Translations under genes and position numbers: made by a program | Notes under the pieces: model-generated | The model's database searches: none | What the model saw: only the letters and a program-made list of their open reading frames with translations | What the model was told of the DNA's origin: nothing | DNA from: UBA2638 sp046293135 | GTDB lineage: Bacteria; Pseudomonadota; Alphaproteobacteria; Micavibrionales; Micavibrionaceae | Assembly: GCA_046293135.1 (NCBI GenBank) | Contig: JBKBPR010000001.1 | Span: 434,001 to 498,000 of the forward strand | Reading direction: 5' to 3' | DNA: 64,000 nucleotides | Shown here: positions 8,028-15,766 of the stretch, piece after piece | Numbering within the stretch: position 1 is the stretch's first letter | Layout: each line of letters begins with the position of its first letter

Positions 8028-8549
8028 TTGGACGCTGCAAATAGTAGTGAAGAGGTTAGGAAATCTATAAATAATACATATGAAGCTCATGCATATAATA
8101 CGATTATTAACTGCCTTGAAAACGAAATTATTATGAGCCTTTGTAAAATGATTGAAGATGGTGGCAAAGATAGGTGCTCGTTTACGTATGCGCTAAAACT
8201 TCTTAATAAGCCAAATAATCAGCAGGAACTCACAACATTATATTTTAGGGGTGATAAAGAGAAGTTTGATCGTCTTTTCAAAAAGACTAGGCGTGTTCTC
8301 AATAAAGTTTGCAACCACAAAAAACATAAGCAAGCTATTATTGAATATAGAAACACTCATCTAGCCCATTCATTAAATAAAGATAGGATAAATAATTTCA
8401 CTTATGGCAACTTAACGTCATTCGTAATGCGATTAATCCCTGTAGTAACATATTTACTAATTTGTATGACTGGAACACAATATAGTTATGATGATCGATT
8501 GAAACATAACAAAAAGTACAGTGAAAAATTCTGGCAACGAATTGTTTAG
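8028..8549 (+). CDS. AbiU2/HEPN-like protein, 5' end probably disrupted by the IS
   Basis: A 173-residue frame from TTG 8028 that is open back into the IS end, with no ribosome binding site at the TTG, so the true N-terminus was probably lost. The helical region around YNTIINCLENEIIMSLCKMIED and the motif RNTHLAHS (R-N-x4-H) fit HEPN-fold proteins of the AbiU2 kind, linked to abortive infection and toxin-like RNases. The match is by pattern only. Left of the IS, ATG 6759 with AAGGA upstream reads 15 hydrophobic codons into the IS, but the frames do not join cleanly with the visible CCG duplication. The gene is very AT-rich, which fits island origin. Confidence 0.5.
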   Translation: MDAANSSEEVRKSINNTYEAHAYNTIINCLENEIIMSLCKMIEDGGKDRCSFTYALKLLNKPNNQQELTTLYFRGDKEKFDRLFKKTRRVLNKVCNHKKHKQAIIEYRNTHLAHSLNKDRINNFTYGNLTSFVMRLIPVVTYLLICMTGTQYSYDDRLKHNKKYSEKFWQRIV

Positions 8550-8684
8550 TGATTTAGTCTGTAATATTACTGGCAAAATGTAATGCGATCCGCATAAATC
8601 CGAACTAAAATCAGGTACATTTTCAGGTATCTCAAAATAATTAAAAAATAATTTTTATTTATTTCAATTGCTTAAATGCTCAAA

Positions 8685-8699
8685 TCGAATCCCTCAGCG
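8685..8699 (+). repeat. attR-like direct repeat
   Basis: A second exact copy of the 15-mer at 6062-6076. After it the sequence reads CACTTTTC. With a 5-base gap this resembles the CACTATTTC that follows the tRNA CCA, so the original repeat may have been longer. Confidence 0.6.
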
Positions 8700-8790
8700 C
8701 ACTTTTCTTCTCCCATACAATCCGATATACTCCAAAAACGCTAGGTAATCCGGCGCTTGCGGGGTGCTGAGAATTGACTCTGTACGAAAA

Positions 8791-9447
8791 TCAAATCATT
8801 AAACTTGCGAACATAGCCGCGGACATAGCGCCCATCGATATATTTTCTGCCAAAGCAACTTTCGAGAGCGGAAGGTTTTTATCGCCTCCGACACAGGCAC
8901 ATTTCAGATCATTTTTTCCTTCCAAAAGAGCCTTTGCGACGCCGATAGTACCGATAGCGGTTATTACGAATGTCGCGCCGTATAAGACGGCTTGAGCCTC
9001 CACGGGTAGGGTATGATGTGCAAGATAGCCAATCCCCAAAGCGGCCTCAATAAATGGGTAACTCACCGCGTAAGAGCGACTTTTCTTTGCTAAAATATCA
9101 TATTTCTCAAATGTATCTGCAAAAGCTGTAACATTGCCTATTTTCAAAAGAGCAAAATTCAGCAGGGTTAATCCCATGAAATAATGCATGAGTCCCATCA
9201 GGCTGCTATGAGCGCCATAATCAAGTGCAATGGACCCTACAGCAGCAAGCCCGAAGACACCGATGACGGGTGCATATTTTTTTATGGTTTCGCTGGCGGC
9301 TTTAAAAAACGATGGGGTAAAGGCTGGTTTTTCTTGTGCGGCAGTGGGTACGTCCTCTTTTTGGGAGGGGCAACATGTTTTGGATAAATGATCCGTTTGC
9401 GCGGGCTTATCTGGTTTTGTGTTGCAACAGCTTTTTGGGGAATCCAT
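8791..9447 (-). CDS. MauE/DoxX-like membrane protein with Cys-rich N-terminus
   Basis: A 218-residue protein with an N-terminal cytoplasmic-looking segment holding two Cys-Cys pairs (Cys7-8 and Cys25-26). About four membrane segments follow, with the MauE-like pattern NFALLKIGNVTAFADTFEKYD, then YPFIEAALGIGYL, and a C-terminal KCACVGG loop before the last helix. MauE relatives handle thiol redox or metal-linked membrane processes. It lies 96 bp downstream of a COG0523 GTPase on the same strand, in what looks like a Zur-controlled unit. I therefore infer a role in zinc limitation or thiol/metal handling, not methylamine oxidation. The Cys-Cys pairs could bind metal. Confidence 0.6.
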   Translation of the reverse strand: MDSPKSCCNTKPDKPAQTDHLSKTCCPSQKEDVPTAAQEKPAFTPSFFKAASETIKKYAPVIGVFGLAAVGSIALDYGAHSSLMGLMHYFMGLTLLNFALLKIGNVTAFADTFEKYDILAKKSRSYAVSYPFIEAALGIGYLAHHTLPVEAQAVLYGATFVITAIGTIGVAKALLEGKNDLKCACVGGDKNLPLSKVALAENISMGAMSAAMFASLMI

Positions 9448-9543
9448 GTGCTCATACCTTGTTTTTTATATTCAGTAATAAACAACTGTAAACTTTGTCA
9501 AGCTATGAAGAGTTCGCATAGGGGCGGCTCTGGTTTTCGTGTT

Positions 9544-10764
9544 TTAAGCAGCCTCTTTGAACCATTGCGGGAAGGGATCTTTAAGTTTTTTGAATATTTC
9601 AGGTGCTGTCAGATAATTTTTCACAAGGCAAGAATCCAGTTTTTTGCAAATATCGGCCTCATTCATCTCATCTTTTAGGCCAATAAAAACAATCTCATGC
9701 CGTCGGTCACCGTAATCTTTTGTCCAATATTGCCGAATAACCTCTTCAAAATCCTGTCCCGCAGGCCATTGATTTTTCGGAATAGCTGTCCACCATCGAC
9801 CAATGCCTTGATGACGAATAAAAGCGCCTGCTTGCGAGACCTCTCCTACAAAATCAGGGCGTGTTGCAATCCAGAAAAAGCCTTTTGCGCGGACAATGCC
9901 CGGCCATTCTTCGTTGAAAAACGCATAAATTTTGGCAGGATCAAAAGGTTCGCGAGCGCGATAGACAAAGCTGCGAATTCCATACTCTTCGGTTTCCGGC
10001 ACATGGTCTTTAAAGTTATATAATTCCTGAGCCCACATGGGGTGTTCTTGAGCCTCAGCAAAATGAAATAGCCCTGTATCCATCACTTGATCTAGGTTCA
10101 CTTGCCCCAGTGTCGTTTCAACAATATCGGCACGTGCGTTAAGGCCGCGTATAATAGCCTTAACCGTTTTGAGCTGTTCTTTTGAAATCAAATCAACTTT
10201 ATTGAGTACAATCACATTTGCAAATTCAATCTGGTCAACCAATAAATCGACAAGTGTTCTGTCATCATCCTCGCCCAGGCTTTCGCCCTGATCTTTCAAG
10301 AAATCTGTTGAGCTATAATTTCTGATTAGGTTCGCGGCATCAACGACTGTTACCATTGTGTCCAGCCTGGAGACATCTGAGAGGCTATGGCCATCTTCAT
10401 CACGGAAGTCAAACGTTGTGGCCACGGGCAATGGTTCAGAAATACCGGTGCTTTCGATCAAGAGGTAATCAAATTTTCCTTCTGCAGCCAATTGGCGGAC
10501 CTCCTTTAAAAGATCATCACGTAAGGTGCAACAAATGCAACCATTCGACATTTCCACCAAACGCTCTTCCGTGCGCGATAGATTGGCATTTCCTCTTTCG
10601 ACAAGGGCAGCATCGATATTGACGTCGCTCATATCATTGACAATGACGGCGACACGTTTTCCTTCGCGGTTATGGAGTACATGATTGAGCAACGTTGTTT
10701 TTCCCGCTCCTAAAAAACCGGAAAGAACAGTAACGGGGAGTTTTTTTGCAGCAGCTTGCGACAT
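9544..10764 (-). CDS. COG0523 (CobW/ZigA-type) GTPase, probable zinc metallochaperone
   Basis: A 406-residue G3E GTPase: Walker A GFLGAGKTT at residues 16-24, the metal-binding CxCC motif as Cys76-Ile-Cys78-Cys79, an ESTGISEP switch region, NKVD for guanine specificity, and a CobW C-terminal domain. Members of this family deliver metals to client enzymes. Those controlled by Zur act in zinc starvation, and a strong Zur-like palindrome lies 27 bp before this start. That context favours zinc over cobalt. It is followed by the MauE-like gene. A cobalamin role would expect cob genes nearby, and none is seen. Confidence 0.85.
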   Translation of the reverse strand: MSQAAAKKLPVTVLSGFLGAGKTTLLNHVLHNREGKRVAVIVNDMSDVNIDAALVERGNANLSRTEERLVEMSNGCICCTLRDDLLKEVRQLAAEGKFDYLLIESTGISEPLPVATTFDFRDEDGHSLSDVSRLDTMVTVVDAANLIRNYSSTDFLKDQGESLGEDDDRTLVDLLVDQIEFANVIVLNKVDLISKEQLKTVKAIIRGLNARADIVETTLGQVNLDQVMDTGLFHFAEAQEHPMWAQELYNFKDHVPETEEYGIRSFVYRAREPFDPAKIYAFFNEEWPGIVRAKGFFWIATRPDFVGEVSQAGAFIRHQGIGRWWTAIPKNQWPAGQDFEEVIRQYWTKDYGDRRHEIVFIGLKDEMNEADICKKLDSCLVKNYLTAPEIFKKLKDPFPQWFKEAA

Positions 10765-10790
10765 GCTCGATTAAGCTTTCTTGATTTTTA

Positions 10791-10805
10791 ATGTTACAAT
10801 ATAAC
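10791..10805 (-). promoter_or_regulatory. Probable Zur operator
   Basis: ATGTTACAATATAAC matches the Zur palindrome GTTATAATATAAC of alphaproteobacteria with one change (T to C), 27 bp before the GTPase start. It lies where it would overlap the promoter. The match is to my memory of the consensus. Confidence 0.6.
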
Positions 10806-10908
10806 GGTTGTATATATGATAATTTTAAAATTGCAAGGGACAATCAAGGAACGGCTTTGGCTTGTACTAGAAGAGGATGCATATAGGGGTTTTTTATCGC
10901 TCAAATAA

Positions 10909-10923
10909 AGCTGATAGTCAGCT
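10909..10923. promoter_or_regulatory. Perfect palindrome upstream of the DUF502 gene
   Basis: AGCTGA-TAG-TCAGCT, 6-bp arms with a 3-base centre, in the 285-bp divergent region between the GTPase and the DUF502 gene. It could be an operator. A second imperfect palindrome (ACGCGTTTTAAAAACGT) follows at once. No protein can be assigned. Confidence 0.35.
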
Positions 10924-11049
10924 ATAACGCGTTTTAAAAACGTGCTTTTCCTTGAAATTGGAGATTGACCCAAAAGCATTTAAAACATAGTGTACGAGCG
11001 AGTTAAAAAAAACTTTATCAGGTAATTTTTCGGATTTTGGTGCGGTCAT

Positions 11050-11874
11050 ATGAGCAATTCTGAACAAGAGCATAATTCCGAAATTTCGACAGCTACCCAA
11101 GCGTCACAATCCGAGAGTGGTGATGAAGCCCAAGCTCTCAGCCCCCCTCGCGCAGGGCTGGCGCAAAAATTCAGGGGCTATCTTCTGGCTGGCGTTCTGG
11201 TTACCGCGCCGATCAGTATTACGCTCTATCTGACTTATATTTTCTTGAGCTTTATTGATATCACAGTGGCGAAAATCCTGCCTGAGGGCTGGTATCACGC
11301 GCTTTACGGGAATGCGACCGTTCCGGGGATCGGGCTGATTATTGCGCTGATATTCTTTATTATCATGGGTTGGTTTGCCACGAATTTTCTGGGGCGTATC
11401 ACCATCCGCGCCTCGGAATATATCGTCAACAGAATGCCCGTTATCCGCACCTTGTATAATGCGACCAAACAGGTGTTTGAAACGGTTATGGCTTCGCAAT
11501 CTTCGGCGTTTCGCGATGTGGTGATGTTCGAATATCCGCGCAAGGGGATTTGGGTTTTGGGCTTTGTCACAGGCGTTTCGCAAGGCGAAATCCAGCGCGT
11601 GACCTCGGATGAAACGGTCAATGTCTTTTTGCCGACAACGCCGAACCCGACCTCCGGCTTTTTGCTGCTCGTGCCGAAAAAAGATCTCAAATATCTGGAA
11701 ATGACCGTGGAGCAAGCGATCAAGCTTGTTGTATCAGGGGGAATTTTAACCCCGCCCGACCCTGTATTGATAGAGGCTGAGGGCGCGGCGGATGATGAGG
11801 CTAAGAATTCCTCCAAGAAAAACGGCGCAAAGAATAAATCCAAGCCATCTGCAACAGACAAAACAAAAGGCTAG
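11050..11874 (+). CDS. DUF502 family membrane protein
   Basis: A 274-residue protein with a polar Gln/Ser/Glu-rich N-terminal 40 residues. Two membrane segments follow (about residues 46-70 and 98-120), then a soluble part with the DUF502 landmarks: GRITIRASEYIVNRMPVIR, YNATKQVFETV, VFLPTTPNPTSGFLLLVP and VVSGGILTPP. The C-terminus is a Lys/Ala-rich tail. The family is widespread in alphaproteobacteria and plants, and its molecular function is not established. It ends 4 bp before the serine acetyltransferase start, so the two genes are probably one transcript. No clear ribosome binding site precedes ATG 11050. Confidence 0.85.
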   Translation: MSNSEQEHNSEISTATQASQSESGDEAQALSPPRAGLAQKFRGYLLAGVLVTAPISITLYLTYIFLSFIDITVAKILPEGWYHALYGNATVPGIGLIIALIFFIIMGWFATNFLGRITIRASEYIVNRMPVIRTLYNATKQVFETVMASQSSAFRDVVMFEYPRKGIWVLGFVTGVSQGEIQRVTSDETVNVFLPTTPNPTSGFLLLVPKKDLKYLEMTVEQAIKLVVSGGILTPPDPVLIEAEGAADDEAKNSSKKNGAKNKSKPSATDKTKG

Positions 11875-11878
11875 GACA

Positions 11879-12445
11879 ATGATAGAGTTCGTCCGCTCTA
11901 TTCAATCCAGAGACCCCGCAAATCCGACATTTATGGAAGTGGTTTTGGGCTATAACGGCTTTCATGCGGCGCTGTGGCATCGTTTGAATTACGCGCTTTG
12001 GCGGCTCAAATTGCGCGCGGTTGCGCGGCTGAGCGCTAATATCATGCGTATTTTGACAGGGGTGGAAATTCATCCACAGGCGCAAATTGGTAAGCGGCTT
12101 TTCATCGATCACGGCATGGGCTGCGTCATCGGACAAACGGTGATTATCGGTGATGATGTGACGCTCTATCACGGGGTGACGCTTGGCGGCGTCGGGCAGC
12201 CGGATGCGGACGGGCGGCGGCATCCGCGCATCGAGGACGGCGTGATGATCGGCTCCGGCGCACAAATATTGGGAACGATTACCATCGGGCGCGGCGCTAA
12301 AATCGGCTCGAATTCAGTGGTGGTGCAGGATATTCCCGAAGGCTGCACCGCAATCGGTATCCCCGCCAAAATCGTTTGCAAAAAGGGTGATAGCGTGGGG
12401 CTGGGCACTTACGGTATGCCCGCAGTGCAGGACTGGGTTATCTAA
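11879..12445 (+). CDS. cysE: Serine O-acetyltransferase
   Basis: Makes O-acetylserine from serine and acetyl-CoA, the first step of cysteine synthesis. The 188-residue product from ATG 11879 is the short (EpsC-like) form lacking the long N-terminal helical domain. It consists mainly of left-handed beta-helix hexapeptide repeats (IHPQAQIGKRLFIDHGMG, then VIIGDDVTLYHGVTLGG, ILGTITIGRGAKIGSNSVV). The catalytic His is in FIDHGMG and the Gly-rich lid is at GVTLGGVG. AGGA lies 5 bases before the start; an upstream in-frame Met would overlap DUF502. Confidence 0.9.
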   Translation: MIEFVRSIQSRDPANPTFMEVVLGYNGFHAALWHRLNYALWRLKLRAVARLSANIMRILTGVEIHPQAQIGKRLFIDHGMGCVIGQTVIIGDDVTLYHGVTLGGVGQPDADGRRHPRIEDGVMIGSGAQILGTITIGRGAKIGSNSVVVQDIPEGCTAIGIPAKIVCKKGDSVGLGTYGMPAVQDWVI

Positions 12446-12470
12446 ACGCCCCTAACTGTTCTCAATCGTC

Positions 12471-14588
12471 CTAACCGCTTTCCAGATACTTAATCGCCTG
12501 ATCGCGTTCAAACAGATATAAAAGCGTCTTGAGCGCTTGCCCGCGCGGGGTTTCCAGCTTCGGATCGCGTTCGATAATCAACCGCGCATCATCCCGCGCC
12601 GCGGCGATCAATTCGCTATGTTCGGCGAGATTGGCCAGCCTGAATTCAACCATACCGCTTTGCCGTGTGCCGAGAATATCCCCCGCACCGCGCAGCTGCA
12701 GATCTTTTTCGGCAATCAAAAACCCGTCCTCCGTATCGCGCATAATGCTCAAACGTTCCTTGGCGGTTTCGCCCAGCGGCGTGTAATAGAGCAAAAAGCA
12801 ATAGGATTTATTGCCGCCGCGCCCGACGCGCCCGCGCAGCTGGTGAAGCTGTGAAAGCCCGAAACGCTCGGCATGCTCGATAATCATGATGGTGGCCTCG
12901 GGCACATTGACCCCAACCTCAATCACGGTGGTGGCAACCAAAAGCTTGGTCTCGCCCGCGGCAAAGCGCTCCATCACGCTGTCCTTGTCTTCCGATTTCA
13001 TGCGGCCATGGATCAGCCCGATCTGATAGTCCTCCCCGAAGAATTGCTTGAGAATGTCAAAGCGCTCCTCCGCTGCGGCGAGGTCGATCTTTTCGGATTC
13101 CTCAACCAGCGGGCAAACCCAATAAACGCGAGCGCCTTCGTCAATCTGCCGCTTAAGCCCCGCGATCATATCCTCCATTTTTTCGGCAGGGATCAGGCGG
13201 GTGTCAATCGGCTTGCGCCCCGGCGGTTTTTCATCGAGCCGCGAAACATCCATATCGCCATAAGCGGTCAGGGTGAGCGTGCGCGGAATGGGCGTGGCCG
13301 TCATCACCAGCACATCCGTCCCCTTGCCCTTGGCGGAAAGCTGTAGCCGCTGATGCACGCCAAAGCGGTGCTGTTCGTCAATCACGGCCAGCCCCAGATC
13401 GCTGAATTCAACGCTGTCTTGGAAGATGGCATGTGTACCGAATATGATTTGCGCCGCGCCGTTGCGGATTTGTTGGAGCAAGACTTCCCGCGCCTTGCCC
13501 TTGTCACGCCCCGTCAGGATCACCGAGCGAATGCCGATTTTTTCCAGCAGTGGTGCTAAGCCCTCGTAATGTTGCCGCGCCAGAATTTCGGTCGGCGCCA
13601 TGATGGCGGCCTGTGCGCCGCATTCCACAGCCTTGAGCATGGCCAGCGCGGCGACAATCGTTTTGCCCGAGCCGACATCGCCCTGCAGCAGGCGCAGCAT
13701 CTTATAAGGCGCATTCATATCGGCATCAATTTCGGCAAGGCTGCGCTGCTGTGCGCCTGTCAGCTCAAACGGCATGAGCGCCAGCAAGCCATCGCGCAGA
13801 GAGGGGGAGGAAGTGGGCGCAGATGGGTTTGCAAAGCTGCGGCCTGATTTCTTGCGTTGCCGTTCACGCACCAGCGCCAGCGTCAGCTGGTTGGAGAGCA
13901 ATTCATCATAGGCGAGCCGCGCCCGCGCCGGGTGATTGGCCTCAAGCCCGTTTGCGCCGGAGGGGTGATGCGCCTCCTTGAGCGCCTTGTCCCAATCCGC
14001 CCAATTGTTGCGCGTTTTATACGCTGTATCCAGCCATTCGGGAAGCTGCGGCACAAAGCCGATCGCCCCTTGCAGCGCCTTGCGGACGGTTTTATTGCTT
14101 AAACCTTGTGTGAGCGGGTAAATCGGCTCTACCGCTTCCAGCGCCTCGCGCTCTTCGGGCTTGGCGATATCGGGATGGACGATTTGCGGAATACCTTGAT
14201 AATACTCAACCTTGCCGCTGATAATCCGCGCCGCGCCCTCCGGAAGCTGTTTTTGCAGCCAATCCTTGTTTGCGTGGAAAAAGACCAGCGTGATTGCGCC
14301 CGTATCATCCCGCGCGGTGATGCGGTAAGGCTGGCTGCGCTTGGCGCTGGGGCTGTGCTTGACAATCTCGACCGCAATCGTTGCCACACGGCCATTGGGC
14401 GCATCGTTGATTTTTGGTGAAAAGCGGCGGTCGATAAAATCAATCGGCAGGTGAAACAGCAGATCAAGAACCTTCGGCCCCCCTGTCAGCTTTTCGAAGA
14501 GAGGCGCATTTTTAGGGCCAACGCCGGGCAGAGCCGTAAAGGCGCGAAAGAGCGGGTCGAGGATGAAAGGGCGTTTGTTTTGGCTCAT
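12471..14588 (-). CDS. recG: ATP-dependent DNA helicase RecG
   Basis: RecG drives regression of stalled replication forks and branch migration of Holliday junctions. The 705-residue product has the N-terminal wedge/OB domain (LPGVGPKNAPLFEKL, then FFHANKDWLQKQLPEG) and Walker A GDVGSGKT near the middle. Motif II is DEQHRFGVHQR, a TATPIPRTL segment follows, and the C-terminus has QLRGRVGRGG. The start at 14588 is chosen because AAGGCGG lies 5 bases upstream; the open frame extends 32 codons further without family similarity. It is convergent with cysE across a 25-bp gap. Confidence 0.95.
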   Translation of the reverse strand: MSQNKRPFILDPLFRAFTALPGVGPKNAPLFEKLTGGPKVLDLLFHLPIDFIDRRFSPKINDAPNGRVATIAVEIVKHSPSAKRSQPYRITARDDTGAITLVFFHANKDWLQKQLPEGAARIISGKVEYYQGIPQIVHPDIAKPEEREALEAVEPIYPLTQGLSNKTVRKALQGAIGFVPQLPEWLDTAYKTRNNWADWDKALKEAHHPSGANGLEANHPARARLAYDELLSNQLTLALVRERQRKKSGRSFANPSAPTSSPSLRDGLLALMPFELTGAQQRSLAEIDADMNAPYKMLRLLQGDVGSGKTIVAALAMLKAVECGAQAAIMAPTEILARQHYEGLAPLLEKIGIRSVILTGRDKGKAREVLLQQIRNGAAQIIFGTHAIFQDSVEFSDLGLAVIDEQHRFGVHQRLQLSAKGKGTDVLVMTATPIPRTLTLTAYGDMDVSRLDEKPPGRKPIDTRLIPAEKMEDMIAGLKRQIDEGARVYWVCPLVEESEKIDLAAAEERFDILKQFFGEDYQIGLIHGRMKSEDKDSVMERFAAGETKLLVATTVIEVGVNVPEATIMIIEHAERFGLSQLHQLRGRVGRGGNKSYCFLLYYTPLGETAKERLSIMRDTEDGFLIAEKDLQLRGAGDILGTRQSGMVEFRLANLAEHSELIAAARDDARLIIERDPKLETPRGQALKTLLYLFERDQAIKYLESG

Positions 14589-14713
14589 AACCGCCTTAAA
14601 AAATCTTGATAAATATTGTGGCCGATCCTTGGGCTTAACCCGTGTGTTGCGGGGTATATCACCAAACGATGAAAGCGGGTGCAATTACGCGGCGCTTCAT
14701 TTATAGTGCCCCC

Positions 14714-14983
14714 ATGACCTTAGAAGAGATTGAAAATATGCGCAAGCGTCTGATTTTCCGTTCCGAGCATCGCGGCACGAAGGAAATGGATTTGCTGCTT
14801 GGCTCATTTGCGCGGCGCTATGTGCCGGAGTTTTCGGAAGCCGAGCTTCTGGATTATCAGGAGCTATTGCAAAACAATGATCCTGATTTGTATAACTGGA
14901 TCACAGGTCAGGAAGCCCCGCCCGCGCAGGTCAAAGCCCTCACATTCTTCGAACGGCTTGCGCAGCATCAATATGCCGGATGA
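14714..14983 (+). CDS. sdhE: FAD assembly factor SdhE
   Basis: An 89-residue helical protein of the SdhE/DUF339 family, which promotes covalent flavinylation of the succinate dehydrogenase flavoprotein. The conserved RGTKEMDLLLGSFA segment carries the RGxxExD motif near residues 20-27, and the DPDLYNWITG stretch is also typical. ATG 14714 gives the normal family length; the in-frame extension to 14642 does not match. It is divergent from recG. In many alphaproteobacteria recG-sdhE-mfd are adjacent; here two betaine-lipid genes lie between sdhE and mfd. Confidence 0.9.
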   Translation: MTLEEIENMRKRLIFRSEHRGTKEMDLLLGSFARRYVPEFSEAELLDYQELLQNNDPDLYNWITGQEAPPAQVKALTFFERLAQHQYAG

Positions 14984-14987
14984 TTGT

Positions 14988-15019
14988 GTTTGAACGTTTG
15001 AGCATTTGAGTATTTGAGC
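14988..15019 (+). repeat. Short degenerate tandem repeat
   Basis: Four copies of an 8-base unit like GTTTGAGC, ATTTGAGT, ATTTGAGC follow the sdhE stop and precede the end of btaB. Function unknown. Confidence 0.5.
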
Positions 15020-15052
15020 GCTTAGGGCTTGCGCGCTGAGGCTTGCGAGCGG

Positions 15053-15745
15053 TTAATTCTTTTTGAAAATCGCGTAGAACGCATAGCCGCGATAAAGGTT
15101 ATGGATTTTCAGCGTTCCCTTGCCCTGCGCCTTGAGGGTTTGCAGATGGGCTTCGATTTCGGGTCTGTAATAAACATGGAACAGCTTGAGCCAGCCAAAA
15201 ATAATCGCGCGGACAAAACGCGGCAGCCCCGATTGCGCGCCGAAATCAATGATATGAATTTCGCCCTGCGCGGGGAGCAGCGCCAGCGTATGGTCGATGG
15301 ATTCTTTCCATGGCGGAATAATCGAGAGGGAATAGGAGAATATGAATTTGTTGATCGGACGCTCCAAAGCGAAGAGTTTCTGCGGCTCAAAGGATTGGGC
15401 GAAGCCTTGCACCAAAGCAACATTCGATGATAAGCCCGTGTATTTCAAAGCGCTATGGGCTGTTTTTAACATCTCATCTGAAGCATCCAGACCGTAAAAA
15501 CGAAAATCAGGGTGTTTTTCGGCAAGTTTGATTAAATTACGCGCCGTACCGCATCCAATTTCGCACACCACATCTTGCTCGGTGATCTTGATGCGCCGAA
15601 TAAGTGTATCACGGCCAAGAAGGTAATATTTACGCGACGCATCGTATATATGCCGCGTCCAGCGGTACATACGGTTCATTTGCCCGCGTGTATCATCGGC
15701 TTCGGTATGTTTGGTATCTGTTGTGATCGGCTCTTGAGAAATCAC
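15053..15745 (-). CDS. btaB: BtaB-like SAM-dependent N-methyltransferase (betaine lipid)
   Basis: A 230-residue class I methyltransferase: motif I is VCEIGCGTARNLIKLA, and the acidic residue after strand 2 lies in FYGLDASDEML. The region around YSLSIIPPWKESID is shared with the DGTS methyltransferases. BtaB adds three methyl groups to diacylglyceryl-homoserine to give the betaine lipid DGTS. It lies 21 bp downstream of a BtaA homologue in the same direction, the arrangement of the Rhodobacter pair. A different methyltransferase would be hard to exclude without this partner. Confidence 0.8.
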   Translation of the reverse strand: MISQEPITTDTKHTEADDTRGQMNRMYRWTRHIYDASRKYYLLGRDTLIRRIKITEQDVVCEIGCGTARNLIKLAEKHPDFRFYGLDASDEMLKTAHSALKYTGLSSNVALVQGFAQSFEPQKLFALERPINKFIFSYSLSIIPPWKESIDHTLALLPAQGEIHIIDFGAQSGLPRFVRAIIFGWLKLFHVYYRPEIEAHLQTLKAQGKGTLKIHNLYRGYAFYAIFKKN

Positions 15746-15766
15746 TTTAAGATATCCTGCTCTACC

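Larger units (their letters stand above)
6062..8699. mobile_element. Mini-island integrated at the tRNA-Lys 3' end
   Basis: The 15-mer TCGAATCCCTCAGCG from the tRNA T-loop/acceptor region (6062-6076) recurs exactly at 8685-8699. This is what a tRNA-targeting tyrosine integrase leaves as attL and attR. Between them lie about 2.6 kb of markedly AT-rich DNA with a small membrane ORF, an IS3-family element and a HEPN-like gene. No integrase gene is present, so this is a remnant, a decayed island or a non-autonomous unit. The distal copy lacks the rest of the tRNA end, which weakens but does not exclude this reading. Confidence 0.6.

Noticed and set aside
8774..8995. 73-residue plus-strand ORF over the MauE-like gene
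   Set aside because: It lies antisense to a gene with membrane helices and family motifs and has no ribosome site.
9544..10764. Cobalamin-synthesis CobW
   Set aside because: No cob genes nearby and a Zur-like site upstream; zinc role is the better reading.
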